Under the pieces are notes generated by a model. The model was not told the DNA's origin, ran no database searches, and worked only from the letters and a program-made list of their open reading frames with translations. From Myceligenerans salitolerans (GTDB lineage Bacteria > Actinomycetota > Actinomycetes > Actinomycetales > Cellulomonadaceae), in NCBI RefSeq assembly GCF_017349295.1, contig NZ_JAFMPK010000047.1, positions 669,527 to 733,526 of the forward strand: 64,000 bases of DNA. The letters are read 5' to 3'. Each line of letters opens with the position of its first letter. The first letter of the stretch is position 1. Below, piece by piece: positions 1 to 8,034 of this stretch. Made by a program: the position numbers and the translations under genes.

Positions 1-16
1 GGACCGACCGCAAAGC

Positions 17-820
17 TCAGACGTGGACGACGGCGGGGGTGGCCGGGTCGTCGAGGATCGTGGTCAGGGCCGCGGTGACGGCGGCGGGGGCGACCGTGCG
101 GTCCGGGGTCACGTTGCGGTCGTCGCCGGCGACCGCGTGGTCGATGACGAGTTCGTGGAAGCGGACACGACGGCGCTCCTCGGCGTCCGGCGGGGTGGCA
201 CCGAGCGGGTCCTCCTCGAGGTTGAGGACCCGGACCAGCATGGCCAGGCCGGCCCCCGTGACGTTGATCGCTCCCGAGCCCGCCATGGGCTGTGCGCGGG
301 CGGCGCCGTTGAGGACGACATGGGCGGGGCGCGGGTGGGCGGAGTCGCGCAGGACCGGGACGAGGGCGCGGATGGTGGCGAGGTGGGCGGTCAGGTGGCT
401 GTCGAGGGTGGTGCGCCATGCGTCGAGGTCGGGCTCGTCCAGCAGGCGCGCGCCGAGCTGCCAGCCGCCGATGGCGGCGGCGACCCCGCCCGGGAGCGGG
501 AGGCCGTCGCGGTCACAGGCCTCTCGGACGGCGTCGCCCAGGCCCGCGGCATCGGCGTAGGTCACGGGCCGCACCAGTCCCCCGAGCTCGTCCGGCACCG
601 GCTCTGGGCCGCCGTCGTGCACGGGCACGGGAACGGGCGTCCGGGAAGCGGCGAGGACCGTGCGGCCGGTGCGGGCGAGGCCGGCGGCCAGCCGGCTGCC
701 GACGTACCCGCCCGCGCCGACCACGACCACGGGGGACGGCGAAGGCTGTGCCGCGGCGTGCGGTGTGCTCCCCGGCGCGGTCCGTTCCGGCCTGCCCGCC
801 GGTGCCGTCTCGCTCGTCAT
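17..820 (-). CDS. SDR/NAD(P)-binding Rossmann protein, atypical
   Basis: A 267-residue protein with an N-terminal Ala/Pro/Thr-rich tail of about 30 residues, then a nucleotide-binding fold carrying GAGGYVG at residues 35-41. The rest has the length and layout of a short-chain dehydrogenase. I do not see the YxxxK catalytic pair after the expected beta strand; that stretch reads VLNGAARAQPMAGSGAI. It may therefore bind NAD(P)H without normal SDR catalysis, and the substrate is unknown. The start is the ATG at 820 because a TAGCGT hexamer lies 7 nt upstream; the frame stays open into gnd on the other strand, which I treat as chance. It is divergent from gnd. Confidence 0.75.
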   Translation of the reverse strand: MTSETAPAGRPERTAPGSTPHAAAQPSPSPVVVVGAGGYVGSRLAAGLARTGRTVLAASRTPVPVPVHDGGPEPVPDELGGLVRPVTYADAAGLGDAVREACDRDGLPLPGGVAAAIGGWQLGARLLDEPDLDAWRTTLDSHLTAHLATIRALVPVLRDSAHPRPAHVVLNGAARAQPMAGSGAINVTGAGLAMLVRVLNLEEDPLGATPPDAEERRRVRFHELVIDHAVAGDDRNVTPDRTVAPAAVTAALTTILDDPATPAVVHV

Positions 821-827
821 GGCGCCG

Positions 828-833
828 ACGCTA
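828..833 (-). promoter_or_regulatory. -10 box, leaderless type, SDR-like gene
   Basis: TAGCGT on the minus strand, 7 nt before the ATG at 820. The spacing leaves no room for a Shine-Dalgarno site, so the transcript would begin at or beside the start codon. Confidence 0.6.
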
Positions 834-932
834 CCCGGGACGCGCCGGTCAGGGGATGGACACGGCCTGGCAGGTCTCGCCCGCGGAACTAGGCTGGCCG
901 CGACTCGTCCGTCCGTACGACAGGAGCGCACA

Positions 933-2378
933 TTGTCAGCACGAGCACAGATCGGCGTCACCGGCCTGGCGGTCATGGGCCGCAATCTGGCCCGGAACTT
1001 CGCCCGGAACGGATTCACGGTGGCGGTGCACAACCGCTCGTCCGCGCGCACCAAGTCCCTGGTGGCGGAGCACGGCGACGAGGGTGACTTCGTGCCGTCG
1101 GAGTCGCTGGAGGACTTCGTCGCGTCTCTGGAGCGGCCGCGCAAGGTCGTCGTCATGGTCAAGGCCGGTGGCCCGACCGATGCGGTGATCGACGAGCTGG
1201 TGCCCCTCCTGGAGCAGGGAGACATCGTGGTCGACGCCGGGAACGCGCACTTCCCCGACACGATCCGGCGGGAGAAGGACCTGGCCGCGAAGGGGCTGCA
1301 CTTCGTGGGCACGGGCGTGTCCGGCGGCGAGGAGGGCGCGCTGAACGGCCCCTCGATCATGCCGGGCGGCACGGCCGAGTCGTACGAGTCGCTGGGGCCG
1401 ATCCTGGAGAAGATCTCGGCCCATGTCGACGGCGTGCCCTGCTGCGCGCACGTCGGCCCCGACGGCGCGGGCCACTTCGTCAAGATGGTGCACAACGGCA
1501 TCGAGTACGCCGACATGCAGCTCATCGCGGAGGCGTACGACCTGCTGCGGCAGGGCCTGGGTGCGTCGGCCGCCGAGATCGGCGGCATCTTCGCCGAGTG
1601 GAACACGGGCGACCTCGAATCGTTCCTGGTGGAGATCACCGCGGAGGTGCTGCGCCACCAGGACGCGGCGACCGGCCAGGCGTTCGTCGACGTCGTGCTC
1701 GACCAGGCCGAGCAGAAGGGCACCGGCCGCTGGACCGTGCAGAACGGGCTCGACCTGGGCGTCCCGATCACCGGCATCGCCGAGGCCACGTTCGCCCGCT
1801 CCCTGTCCGGTTCGGTGCCGCAGCGCGAGGCCGCCGCGAACCTGCCCGCCCACACCGCCGGCTGGGAGGTCGGAAAGGACGACGCCTCCCGCGCCCGTTT
1901 CGTCGAGGACGTCCGCCAGGCGCTCTACGCGTCCAAGGTGGTCGCCTACTCGCAGGGCTTCGACCAGATCGCGGCGGCGTCGGCCGAGTACGGCTGGAAC
2001 ATCGACCGCGGGGCGATGGCCCGCATCTGGCGGGGCGGCTGCATCATCCGCGCCGGGTTCCTGAACCGGATCACCGAGGCGTACGAGCGCGACGAGAACC
2101 TGCCGCTGCTCATCGCCGACGAGTACTTCGCCGACGCGGTCGGCGCCGGCCTGGCGTCGTGGCGCCGCATCGTGGCCGGTGCGGCGCAGGCGGGTATCCC
2201 CACCCCGGCCTTCTCCTCGTCCCTGGCCTACTACGATGCGGTGCGCGCGCCGCGTCTTCCCGCAGCCCTCGTGCAGGCGCAGCGGGACTTCTTCGGTGCG
2301 CACACGTACCGTCGCACGGACCGCGACGGCACGTTCCACACCGACTGGTCAGGTGACCGCACGGAGGCTGAGGCGTGA
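933..2378 (+). CDS. gnd: 6-phosphogluconate dehydrogenase, decarboxylating
   Basis: Oxidises 6-phosphogluconate to ribulose 5-phosphate and CO2 with NADP+ in the oxidative pentose phosphate pathway (cytosol). The product is 481 residues, the usual length of the long NADP-dependent class. Visible marks are the N-terminal Rossmann signature GLAVMGRNLARNFA (about residues 11-24), GTGRWTVQNGLDLGVP and GGCIIRAGFLNRI in the helical domain, and the C-terminal FGAHTYRRTDRDGTFHTDW that contributes to the substrate site. Translation most likely starts at TTG 933 behind AGGAG at 922-926; the frame is open upstream but unlike the family. Its stop overlaps the GTG of the ATP-grasp gene (GTGA), so the two are probably translationally coupled. 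Confidence 0.96.
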   Translation: MSARAQIGVTGLAVMGRNLARNFARNGFTVAVHNRSSARTKSLVAEHGDEGDFVPSESLEDFVASLERPRKVVVMVKAGGPTDAVIDELVPLLEQGDIVVDAGNAHFPDTIRREKDLAAKGLHFVGTGVSGGEEGALNGPSIMPGGTAESYESLGPILEKISAHVDGVPCCAHVGPDGAGHFVKMVHNGIEYADMQLIAEAYDLLRQGLGASAAEIGGIFAEWNTGDLESFLVEITAEVLRHQDAATGQAFVDVVLDQAEQKGTGRWTVQNGLDLGVPITGIAEATFARSLSGSVPQREAAANLPAHTAGWEVGKDDASRARFVEDVRQALYASKVVAYSQGFDQIAAASAEYGWNIDRGAMARIWRGGCIIRAGFLNRITEAYERDENLPLLIADEYFADAVGAGLASWRRIVAGAAQAGIPTPAFSSSLAYYDAVRAPRLPAALVQAQRDFFGAHTYRRTDRDGTFHTDWSGDRTEAEA

Positions 2379-3691
2379 GGGGATTCCCCAAGGATCTGAA
2401 CGAGGCGGGCGGCGCGGGGGCGCCGGCCGCCTCGATCACCGGCGACAACACGGTCGCGGTGGGAGTCGGCGGTGACGTCGGCACCTATGCCCTGATCCGG
2501 GCTTTCCACGAGCAGTACGGGATCACGGGCGTGGTCCTGTCGTCGGTCGCGACCCGGCCGATGCAGGACTCGGCGATCGTGGAGAACGTCGTCGTGCCGA
2601 ACCTGGACGACACGGAGACGTTCCTGTCGTCGCTGGAGGAGGTCGCCCGCCGGCACGCGGGCAAGCGGCCGATCCTGCTGACCAACGCGGACTGGTTCGT
2701 CCGCGAGGTCATCGTGCACCGCGAGCGCCTCGAGGCGGCCGGGTTCGTGACGCCGTACCCGAGCCTGGAGGTGCTCGAGCAGGTCTCCAGCAAGGAGGGC
2801 TTCGCCGAGGTGTGCGACCGGCTCGGGATCCCGACGCCGCGCACCGTCGTGGCGGACATCCCGAAGCTCGTCGCCGGTGGCGGTCGTGCGGCCGTCGCCG
2901 AACTGGAGCTGGACCTTCAGTTCCCCCTCATCGGCAAGCCGTCCAACAGCGCGGACTGGCACTACGTGTCGTTCCCGGGCAAGGCGAAGATCCACCACCT
3001 GAACGACCGCGCGGAACTGGACGAGGTGCTGGGGCACCTGGTCGACGCCGGCTACCCGAGCGCGTTCCTGGTGCAGGAGTTCATCCCGGGCGACGAGACG
3101 CAGATGCGGTCGCTGACGGCGTACCGCGACTCGTCGGGCACGGTGACCCTGCTGGCCACCGGGCGCGTGCTGCTGGAGGAGCACACGCCCGGCACGCTCG
3201 GCATCCCGGCCGCCATCCTCGTGGAGCCGTACGACGACGCGATGGAGGCAGCCACGCGGTTTCTCGACGCGACCGGCTACGTGGGCTTCGCGAACTTCGA
3301 CTACAAGCTCGACCCGCGCACCGGCAGACACGTGTACTTCGAGGTGAACCCGCGCATCGGGCGGAACAACTTCTACGTGACGGCCGGCGGGGCGAACGTG
3401 GCGCGCGTGCTCGTGGAGGACCAGGTGCTGGGGCGGCCGATCCAGCCGCTGCGGGCCACGTCCGAGGTGTTGTACACGGTGGTGCCGTTCGGGCTGCTGC
3501 TGAAGTACGTGCTCGACCCGGAGCTCAAGGCTCGTCTCAAGCGCCTGAAGTCCGAGGGCAAGGTCGTCAACCCGCTGAAGTACGACCAGGACACCGGTCT
3601 CAAGCGGCGCCTGATCGTCGAGGCGATCACGCAGAACTACCGGCGCAAGTACGCGCAGTACTACCCGGAGCCGACCAGCACGGGCTACTGA
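2375..3691 (+). CDS. ATP-grasp carboxylate-amine ligase, D-aspartate-ligase-like
   Basis: A 438-residue ATP-grasp protein. The grasp shows as PLIGKPSNSADWHYVSFPGK, VQEFIPGDETQMRSLTAY and the metal/ATP loop FEVNPRIGRNNFY. Size and layout match the family containing D-aspartate ligase, which joins the beta-carboxylate of D-Asp to a peptidoglycan-precursor amine, forming an acyl-phosphate intermediate. Many Promicromonosporaceae have a D-Asp or D-Glu residue in the cross-bridge, which would suit this, but the amino-acid substrate cannot be read from the sequence. It starts at GTG 2375, overlapping the gnd stop by 4 nt, and ends just before a strong hairpin. A FemX-type bridge enzyme lies 3 kb downstream. 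Confidence 0.75.
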   Translation: MRGFPKDLNEAGGAGAPAASITGDNTVAVGVGGDVGTYALIRAFHEQYGITGVVLSSVATRPMQDSAIVENVVVPNLDDTETFLSSLEEVARRHAGKRPILLTNADWFVREVIVHRERLEAAGFVTPYPSLEVLEQVSSKEGFAEVCDRLGIPTPRTVVADIPKLVAGGGRAAVAELELDLQFPLIGKPSNSADWHYVSFPGKAKIHHLNDRAELDEVLGHLVDAGYPSAFLVQEFIPGDETQMRSLTAYRDSSGTVTLLATGRVLLEEHTPGTLGIPAAILVEPYDDAMEAATRFLDATGYVGFANFDYKLDPRTGRHVYFEVNPRIGRNNFYVTAGGANVARVLVEDQVLGRPIQPLRATSEVLYTVVPFGLLLKYVLDPELKARLKRLKSEGKVVNPLKYDQDTGLKRRLIVEAITQNYRRKYAQYYPEPTSTGY

Positions 3692-3703
3692 GCGTCGGCG
3701 GAC

Positions 3704-3783
3704 GGGACGGCGGGCCCGCCGTGGACCGGGTTCGTGCGGGGCTTTGCCCGTACGGCCACGGTCCGCGGCGGGCCCGCCGTTCC
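3704..3783 (+). terminator. Long inverted repeat after the gnd-ligase operon
   Basis: Arms at 3704-3728 and 3759-3783 are 25 nt each and complementary at all but two positions, one of which would be a G-U pair in RNA. The loop (3729-3758) contains a further small GC hairpin. It begins 12 nt after the ligase stop and has no U tract, as is usual for actinobacterial terminators. Confidence 0.7.
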
Positions 3784-3867
3784 CGGTCCGCGAGGGCGAG
3801 GCGTCGCCGGCACCCATACCGGGGATGCGACCGCCGGACAAGTCATAACGATTCGGCGTCGATACGT

Positions 3868-3900
3868 GGGGTTTTACCCCGAGACGCCGGAAAACGGCGT
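3868..3900 (+). other. Two consecutive hairpins in the DUF805 leader
   Basis: GGGG(TTTTA)CCCC at 3868-3880 and ACGCCG(GAAAA)CGGCGT at 3884-3900 stand side by side, about 80 nt before the DUF805 start. The stretch 3784-3979 has no gene. CATAACGAT at about 3844-3852 could hold a -10 element that would place both hairpins in a 5' leader. I recognise no riboswitch class. Confidence 0.35.
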
Positions 3901-3979
3901 GAAGAACCTGTGGAAGCCGCCAGACTGTGGCGCGAACGGGTGGTGACGGTATCCACCCTTGGTCACAGAAAGGTCTCTC

Positions 3980-4423
3980 ATGTCCTTCATGGAGTCGATC
4001 CGCACCGTGCTGTCCAAGTATGCGGACTTCAACGGGCGGGCGCGCCGGTCCGAGTACTGGTGGTACATGCTGGCGTACGTCGTCGTCGTGCTGGTCCTCG
4101 AGGCGATCTTCATCTTCCCGGCGCTCGGCCAGATGACCGCGGCCCAGACGGAGAACCCGGGCGCGGTGGCGGAGACGCCGCCCATGATGGTCGTCGGGTA
4201 CGTGATCCTCCTGATCGTCACGCTCGGCCTGCTCCTGCCGAGCCTGGCCGTGACGATCCGCCGCCTGCACGACAGCGACAAGTCCGGGTTCTTCTTCCTG
4301 CTCGGCTTCATCCCGTTCGTCGGCGGGATCATCGTGCTCGTCCTCACGCTCCTGCCCGGGACCCCCGGTCCGAACCGCTTCGGCCCGGACCCGAAGGCCG
4401 CGCAGGTGCCGGCCCAGGCCTGA
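3980..4423 (+). CDS. DUF805 family membrane protein
   Basis: A 147-residue inner-membrane protein with the DUF805 signature: an N-terminal Tyr/Phe/Gly/Arg block (KYADFNGRARRSEYWWYML, about residues 14-32), three or four hydrophobic helices, RRLHDSDKSG before the last helices, and the tail LPGTPGPNRFGPDP. The biochemical role of DUF805 proteins is not established. The ATG at 3980 is preferred because AGAAAGG at about 3967-3973 is well spaced; a start 21 nt upstream is possible. It is monocistronic between two strong hairpins. Confidence 0.88.
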   Translation: MSFMESIRTVLSKYADFNGRARRSEYWWYMLAYVVVVLVLEAIFIFPALGQMTAAQTENPGAVAETPPMMVVGYVILLIVTLGLLLPSLAVTIRRLHDSDKSGFFFLLGFIPFVGGIIVLVLTLLPGTPGPNRFGPDPKAAQVPAQA

Positions 4424-4449
4424 CGCCAGAGCGGGCCGGGCGCGGCTGA

Positions 4450-4497
4450 GGACGACGTGGCGGGTGGAGGGAACAGCCCCCACCCGCCACGTCGTCC
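4450..4497 (+). terminator. Perfect 17-bp hairpin after DUF805 gene
   Basis: Arms 4450-4466 and 4481-4497 are perfectly complementary, with a 14-nt loop. It separates the DUF805 gene from the DUF3000-rnd operon. Confidence 0.8.
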
Positions 4498-4630
4498 GGC
4501 GACCGGGACCGGCACGGTCAGCGCTCCGGCCCCCGACGGGACCTCGCAAGGACGCGGGGACGGGTCACGATCTGGGCACGGAGCGCCGCGTGCGTCCGCG
4601 TGGCGGCCCGGGCGTGGCGTGCGCGGCGCG

Positions 4631-4636
4631 TACCGT
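4631..4636 (+). promoter_or_regulatory. -10 box, leaderless type, DUF3000 gene
   Basis: TACCGT, 7 nt before GTG 4644. Confidence 0.6.
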
Positions 4637-4643
4637 GCTGTGC

Positions 4644-5264
4644 GTGAGCAACGACGTGCCGGCCGAGTTCGCGGAAGCCCTCGCCGATCTGCGGGCGCAG
4701 GGCGCACGGCCCGGCGTGCACGTCGAGGAGATCGCGGCGCCCGTGCGGGTCGCCCCGTACAGCGCCGCGTTCGCCGGCGAGGTGACCGGCGAGGACGCCG
4801 GGGCGGACGACGACCCGGTGGCCACCGGACGCTTCGTCGTCCTGCACGATCCGGCGGGGCAGGAATCCTGGCAGGGCACGTTCCGAATCGTCACCCTGGT
4901 GCGCGCCACGCTCGAACCGGAGATGGCCGCCGATCCGCTGCTGGCCGAGGTCGCCTGGTCCTGGATCCCCGAGTGCCTGCAGCTCGCGGGGCTGCGGCCC
5001 GGCAGCGACGCCGTGGCCGAGGGCGGCACGGTGACACGCGTGATGTCCAAGAGCTTCGGCGCACTCTCCAACACGCCCGACGCCGTCGACCTCGAGCTCC
5101 GCGCCTCGTGGACACCGGCCGACACACGTCTCGGCGCCCACCTGCAGGCCTGGACGGCACTCCTGTCGACCGCCGCCGGGGCCCCTCCGCTGCCGGCCGG
5201 CGTCACGGCGCTCAACAGGCGCTTTACCGATCGCCCCCCACGCCCGCATACGGTGGGACCATGA
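4644..5264 (+). CDS. DUF3000 family protein
   Basis: A 206-residue soluble protein of the actinobacterial DUF3000 family, which characteristically sits directly before an RNase D-like gene. Recognisable segments are SNDVPAEFAEALADLR at the N-terminus, WQGTFRIVTLVRATLEPEMA, WSWIPECLQLAGLRPG, and RVMSKSFGALSN near the middle. No catalytic motif is evident and the function is unknown. GTG 4644 is chosen because of the TACCGT box 7 nt upstream; the open frame before it reads as low-complexity. The stop overlaps the next ATG (ATGA), so it is probably translated together with rnd. Confidence 0.85.
   Translation: MSNDVPAEFAEALADLRAQGARPGVHVEEIAAPVRVAPYSAAFAGEVTGEDAGADDDPVATGRFVVLHDPAGQESWQGTFRIVTLVRATLEPEMAADPLLAEVAWSWIPECLQLAGLRPGSDAVAEGGTVTRVMSKSFGALSNTPDAVDLELRASWTPADTRLGAHLQAWTALLSTAAGAPPLPAGVTALNRRFTDRPPRPHTVGP
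5249..5254 (+). promoter_or_regulatory. Possible internal -10 box before rnd
   Basis: TACGGT inside the 3' end of the DUF3000 gene, 6 nt before the rnd ATG. It could give a second, leaderless rnd transcript besides the coupled one. Confidence 0.45.
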
Positions 5265-6499
5265 ACGAACCCCCTGCGCACCGCGCCGACGACGGCGTGG
5301 TGGTGACGCCGCTGACGGAGCCGGCCGGGGGCCTGCCTCCCGTGACCACCCGGCCGGAGGAGCTCGAGAAGGTCGTCGACGCGTTCGCACGCGGCACCGG
5401 GCCCGTCGCCGCCGACGCCGAGCGAGCGTCCGGCTACCGCTACGGACAGGCCACCTACCTCGTACAGCTCAAGCGCGCCGGCGCGGGGATCGCCCTCGTC
5501 GATCCCGTGGCGCTGCCCGACCTCTCCGCCCTCGCCGACGCGATCGGCGACGCCGAGTACGTGCTGCACGCCGCCTCCCAGGACCTGCCCGGCCTGAACG
5601 AGCACGGCCTCGTCCCCGCGCGCGTCTTCGACACCGAGCTCGCGGCACGCCTCCTGGGCTTCGAGCGCGTCGGCCTGGCCGCCGTCGTCGCCGAGACCCT
5701 GGGCCTGGGCCTCGCCAAGGAGCACTCCGCCGTGGACTGGTCCACCCGTCCGCTGCCGGAGGACTGGCTGCGCTACGCCGCCCTCGACGTCGAGGTCCTG
5801 GTCGAGGTGCGAGACGTCCTCGAGGAACGCCTGGCGGACGCGGGGAAGGCCGACTGGGCCGCGCAGGAGTTCGAGGCCGTGCGGACCGCGCCGCCCCCTG
5901 CCCCGCGTGTCGACCCGTGGCGCCGCACCTCAGGAATGCACGTCCTGCGCAACCCGCGCCAGGTCGCCGTCGTCCGGGCACTGTGGGAGGCACGCGACGC
6001 GACCGCACGCGCTCGCGACATCTCGCCGGGCCGCGTGCTGCCGGACCGCGCGATCGTCGCCGCGGCACGAGCCATGCCCCGCACGGCCGGACAGCTCGTG
6101 GCGCTGCCGGAGTTCGCCGGCAAGGGCACCCGGCGCCGGGCGGGCTACTGGCAACGCGCGATCGACGACGCGCGGGCACTGCCGGACGGACAGCTTCCCA
6201 CGGTCCGCGGGCCCCGCACCGACGGGCCGCCGGCCCCGAGACTGTGGGCAGACCGCGACCCGGCAGCGGCCCGCCGGCTCAAGGGCGCGCGCGAGCTCGT
6301 CGCGGCGTTCGCCGAACGCCACTCCGTCCCGGTGGAGAACCTGCTGCAGCCGGACGCGTTGCGACGGCTGTGCTGGAAGCCTCCCGAGCCCACCGATCCC
6401 GACAGCGTCGCGGAGTTCCTGCGGGACCGCCGGGCGCGAGAATGGCAGATCGGCCTGCTCGCGACTCCCCTCGCCGAGACCCTCGCGGGAATTCGCTGA
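5261..6499 (+). CDS. rnd: Ribonuclease D-like 3'-5' exonuclease with HRDC domain
   Basis: A 412-residue DEDDy-type 3'-5' exonuclease predicted to trim stable RNA ends. The acidic residues are present: D52 and E54 (ADAE), D108 (HAASQDLPGL), Y172 and D176 (RYAALD). An HRDC nucleic-acid-binding domain follows at about residues 231-305 (NPRQVAVVRALWEARD onward) and a second helical segment closes the protein. The size equals the actinobacterial RNase D-like proteins, longer than E. coli RNase D. It starts at ATG 5261, overlapping the DUF3000 stop by 4 nt. Directly downstream lies the 90-bp tandem repeat. Confidence 0.9.
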   Translation: MNEPPAHRADDGVVVTPLTEPAGGLPPVTTRPEELEKVVDAFARGTGPVAADAERASGYRYGQATYLVQLKRAGAGIALVDPVALPDLSALADAIGDAEYVLHAASQDLPGLNEHGLVPARVFDTELAARLLGFERVGLAAVVAETLGLGLAKEHSAVDWSTRPLPEDWLRYAALDVEVLVEVRDVLEERLADAGKADWAAQEFEAVRTAPPPAPRVDPWRRTSGMHVLRNPRQVAVVRALWEARDATARARDISPGRVLPDRAIVAAARAMPRTAGQLVALPEFAGKGTRRRAGYWQRAIDDARALPDGQLPTVRGPRTDGPPAPRLWADRDPAAARRLKGARELVAAFAERHSVPVENLLQPDALRRLCWKPPEPTDPDSVAEFLRDRRAREWQIGLLATPLAETLAGIR

Positions 6500-6500
6500 C

Positions 6501-6698
6501 CTCTTCGTCGTTGTCCGTGCCTCCGTGGACACCTCCTCGAGCTCCACTCCAGGCGCCGGCCTCGTACCTCGGCCCACACCCTGCGTTTCACTCTTCGTCG
6601 TTGTCCGTGCCTCCCTGGACACCTCCTCGAGTTCCACTCCAGGCGCCGGCCTCGTACCTCGGCCCACACCCTGCGTTTCACTCTTCGTCGTTGTCCGT
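6501..6698. repeat. 90-bp intergenic tandem repeat, 2.2 copies
   Basis: Copies at 6501-6590 and 6591-6680 differ at only two positions (6525/6615 and 6542/6632); a third copy stops after 18 nt at 6698. The unit contains GGCGCC and is stop-free in several frames, because 90 is a multiple of three. It fills the gap between rnd and the femX-type gene, and the partial copy ends 9 nt before the -10 box of that gene, so it forms its -35 region. Whether the unit occurs elsewhere in the genome cannot be seen here. Confidence 0.95.
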
Positions 6699-6707
6699 TG
6701 CTCTCGA

Positions 6708-6713
6708 TAGAGT
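6708..6713 (+). promoter_or_regulatory. -10 box, leaderless type, femX-like gene
   Basis: TAGAGT, 6 nt before ATG 6720 and just after the partial third copy of the 90-bp repeat. Confidence 0.6.
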
Positions 6714-6719
6714 CTGACC

Positions 6720-7820
6720 ATGCCAGCCTCCGCGACACCCTCGCCTGCCACGTCAGCCGCCGCTTCCGTCTCCGTCGAGGTCGTCACCGACCGGACCGTG
6801 TGGGACCACGAGGTCAACGGGCTCGGGGGCCATCCGCTGCAGCTGTGGGGCTGGGGCGAGGTGAAGTCGGCCGGGGCGTGGACGGCACACCGGCTGCGTA
6901 TCACGGCGGGCGGGCACACGGCCGGACTGGCACAGGTCCTGGAGCGGCCCCTGCCGGCGCAGTTCAAGGCGCTCACCTACGTCCCCCGCGGACCCGTCGT
7001 CGCACACCTGGACGGGGCGAACACCATGCGGGCGGTGTTCGGCGTGGGTGATTCCGACACCCGCAACCTCGTCACCAACGCCGTCACGGACTGGGCCCGG
7101 GAGAACGTGGGTGGCGTGGGCATCACCCTCGAACCCGACTGGCCCGTCGGCACCCGGGCGGACCTGCCGAACCGGCGCTACGCGCCCAACCCGGTCCTGT
7201 ACCCCTCCACGCTGATCCTCGACCTGCGCAAGAGCGAGGACGAGCTCATGTCGGCCATGTCGAAGAAGACCCGGCAGTACATCCGCAAGTCTCTTCGCGA
7301 GGACCTGGAGTTCCGGGAGGTCACCACGTCGAAGGAGATCGACGCGTGCCTCCGGATCTACCGCCAGACGGCCGAGCGCGCCGGCTTCGGCCTGCACTCC
7401 GACAGCTACTACCACCTGGTCAAGACCGAGCTGGGCAGCGCCTCACCCGTCTTCGCGGCCTTCGCGCGCTCGTCGGCGGACGGCCCGTACGACCGGCCCG
7501 TGTCGTTCGTGTGGTTCGCCGCGTCGAACACGACCTCGTTCGAGCTGTACGGCGGCATGAACGACGACGGCATGAACCTGCGGGCGAACTACGGCCTGAA
7601 GTGGCACGCCATCTGCGCCATGAAGGATCGCGGAGTGATCCGTTACGACGTCAACGGCCTGCTCAACGACGGCATCTCCAACTTCAAGCGCGGCTTCGCC
7701 AAGCACGAGGACGAGCTCGTGGGCAGCATCGACGTGCCGTTCTCCCGCTGGTACAGCACGTGGAACAGCGCCCTGCCGACCGCCAAGAAGGTGGTCCGCA
7801 AGCTCCGCGGCAGCCACTGA
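6720..7820 (+). CDS. FemABX-type peptidyltransferase, peptidoglycan cross-bridge
   Basis: A 366-residue FemA/B/X-family protein. The family uses aminoacyl-tRNA to add residues to the peptidoglycan stem Lys on lipid II at the cytoplasmic face of the membrane. Typical stretches are LPAQFKALTYVPRGPV (N-terminal half), MSKKTRQYIRKSLREDLEFR, and the second half with SFELYGGMNDDGMNLRANYG followed by YDVNGLLNDGISNFKRGF. No membrane segment is evident. It may build part of the interpeptide bridge together with the ATP-grasp ligase upstream; which amino acid it adds is unknown. The start at ATG 6720 is fixed by the -10 box 6 nt upstream. Confidence 0.88.
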   Translation: MPASATPSPATSAAASVSVEVVTDRTVWDHEVNGLGGHPLQLWGWGEVKSAGAWTAHRLRITAGGHTAGLAQVLERPLPAQFKALTYVPRGPVVAHLDGANTMRAVFGVGDSDTRNLVTNAVTDWARENVGGVGITLEPDWPVGTRADLPNRRYAPNPVLYPSTLILDLRKSEDELMSAMSKKTRQYIRKSLREDLEFREVTTSKEIDACLRIYRQTAERAGFGLHSDSYYHLVKTELGSASPVFAAFARSSADGPYDRPVSFVWFAASNTTSFELYGGMNDDGMNLRANYGLKWHAICAMKDRGVIRYDVNGLLNDGISNFKRGFAKHEDELVGSIDVPFSRWYSTWNSALPTAKKVVRKLRGSH

Positions 7821-8034
7821 GCTCTGTTTTCCCGAGCCGCTCTGTTTTCGCGAGCCGCCGGGCTCAGCCGTCCTCGGCTCGCACCTCGCCTGCGGGCGGC
7901 TTCGCTGCGCTTCGCATCCGGCGGCCGGGGACCGGTTGGGTCATAGGGGACGAGACCGAGCGAGGCTGAGACTCGATCTCACGGCTCGGTGGACTCGGTC
8001 TCGTCGGAGCTAGGATTTTTACCGATACTCGGGG
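7821..8034. repeat. Structured intergenic region before fadA: 18-bp tandem and 12-bp inverted repeat
   Basis: Two tandem 18-bp copies differing at one base lie at 7821-7838 and 7839-7856, immediately after the femX-like stop. Perfect 12-nt arms GACGAGACCGAG (7949-7960) and CTCGGTCTCGTC (7994-8005) flank a 33-nt loop. TACC at 8020-8023 and GGTA at 8033-8036 form a short inverted repeat next to the fadA -10 box. No gene is seen in 7821-8100. Confidence 0.6.

Noticed and set aside
821-1855. Upstream extension of the SDR-like gene through gnd
   Set aside because: The extension is antisense to gnd and lacks SDR features; the ATG at 820 has a -10 box 7 nt upstream.
3704-3783. Insertion-sequence end or transposon footprint
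   Set aside because: The inverted repeat stands alone right after an operon stop, with no transposase and no target duplication; termination explains it better.
6501-6698. CRISPR-like array
   Set aside because: The repeat units are contiguous, 90 bp long and have no spacers; there are no cas genes.
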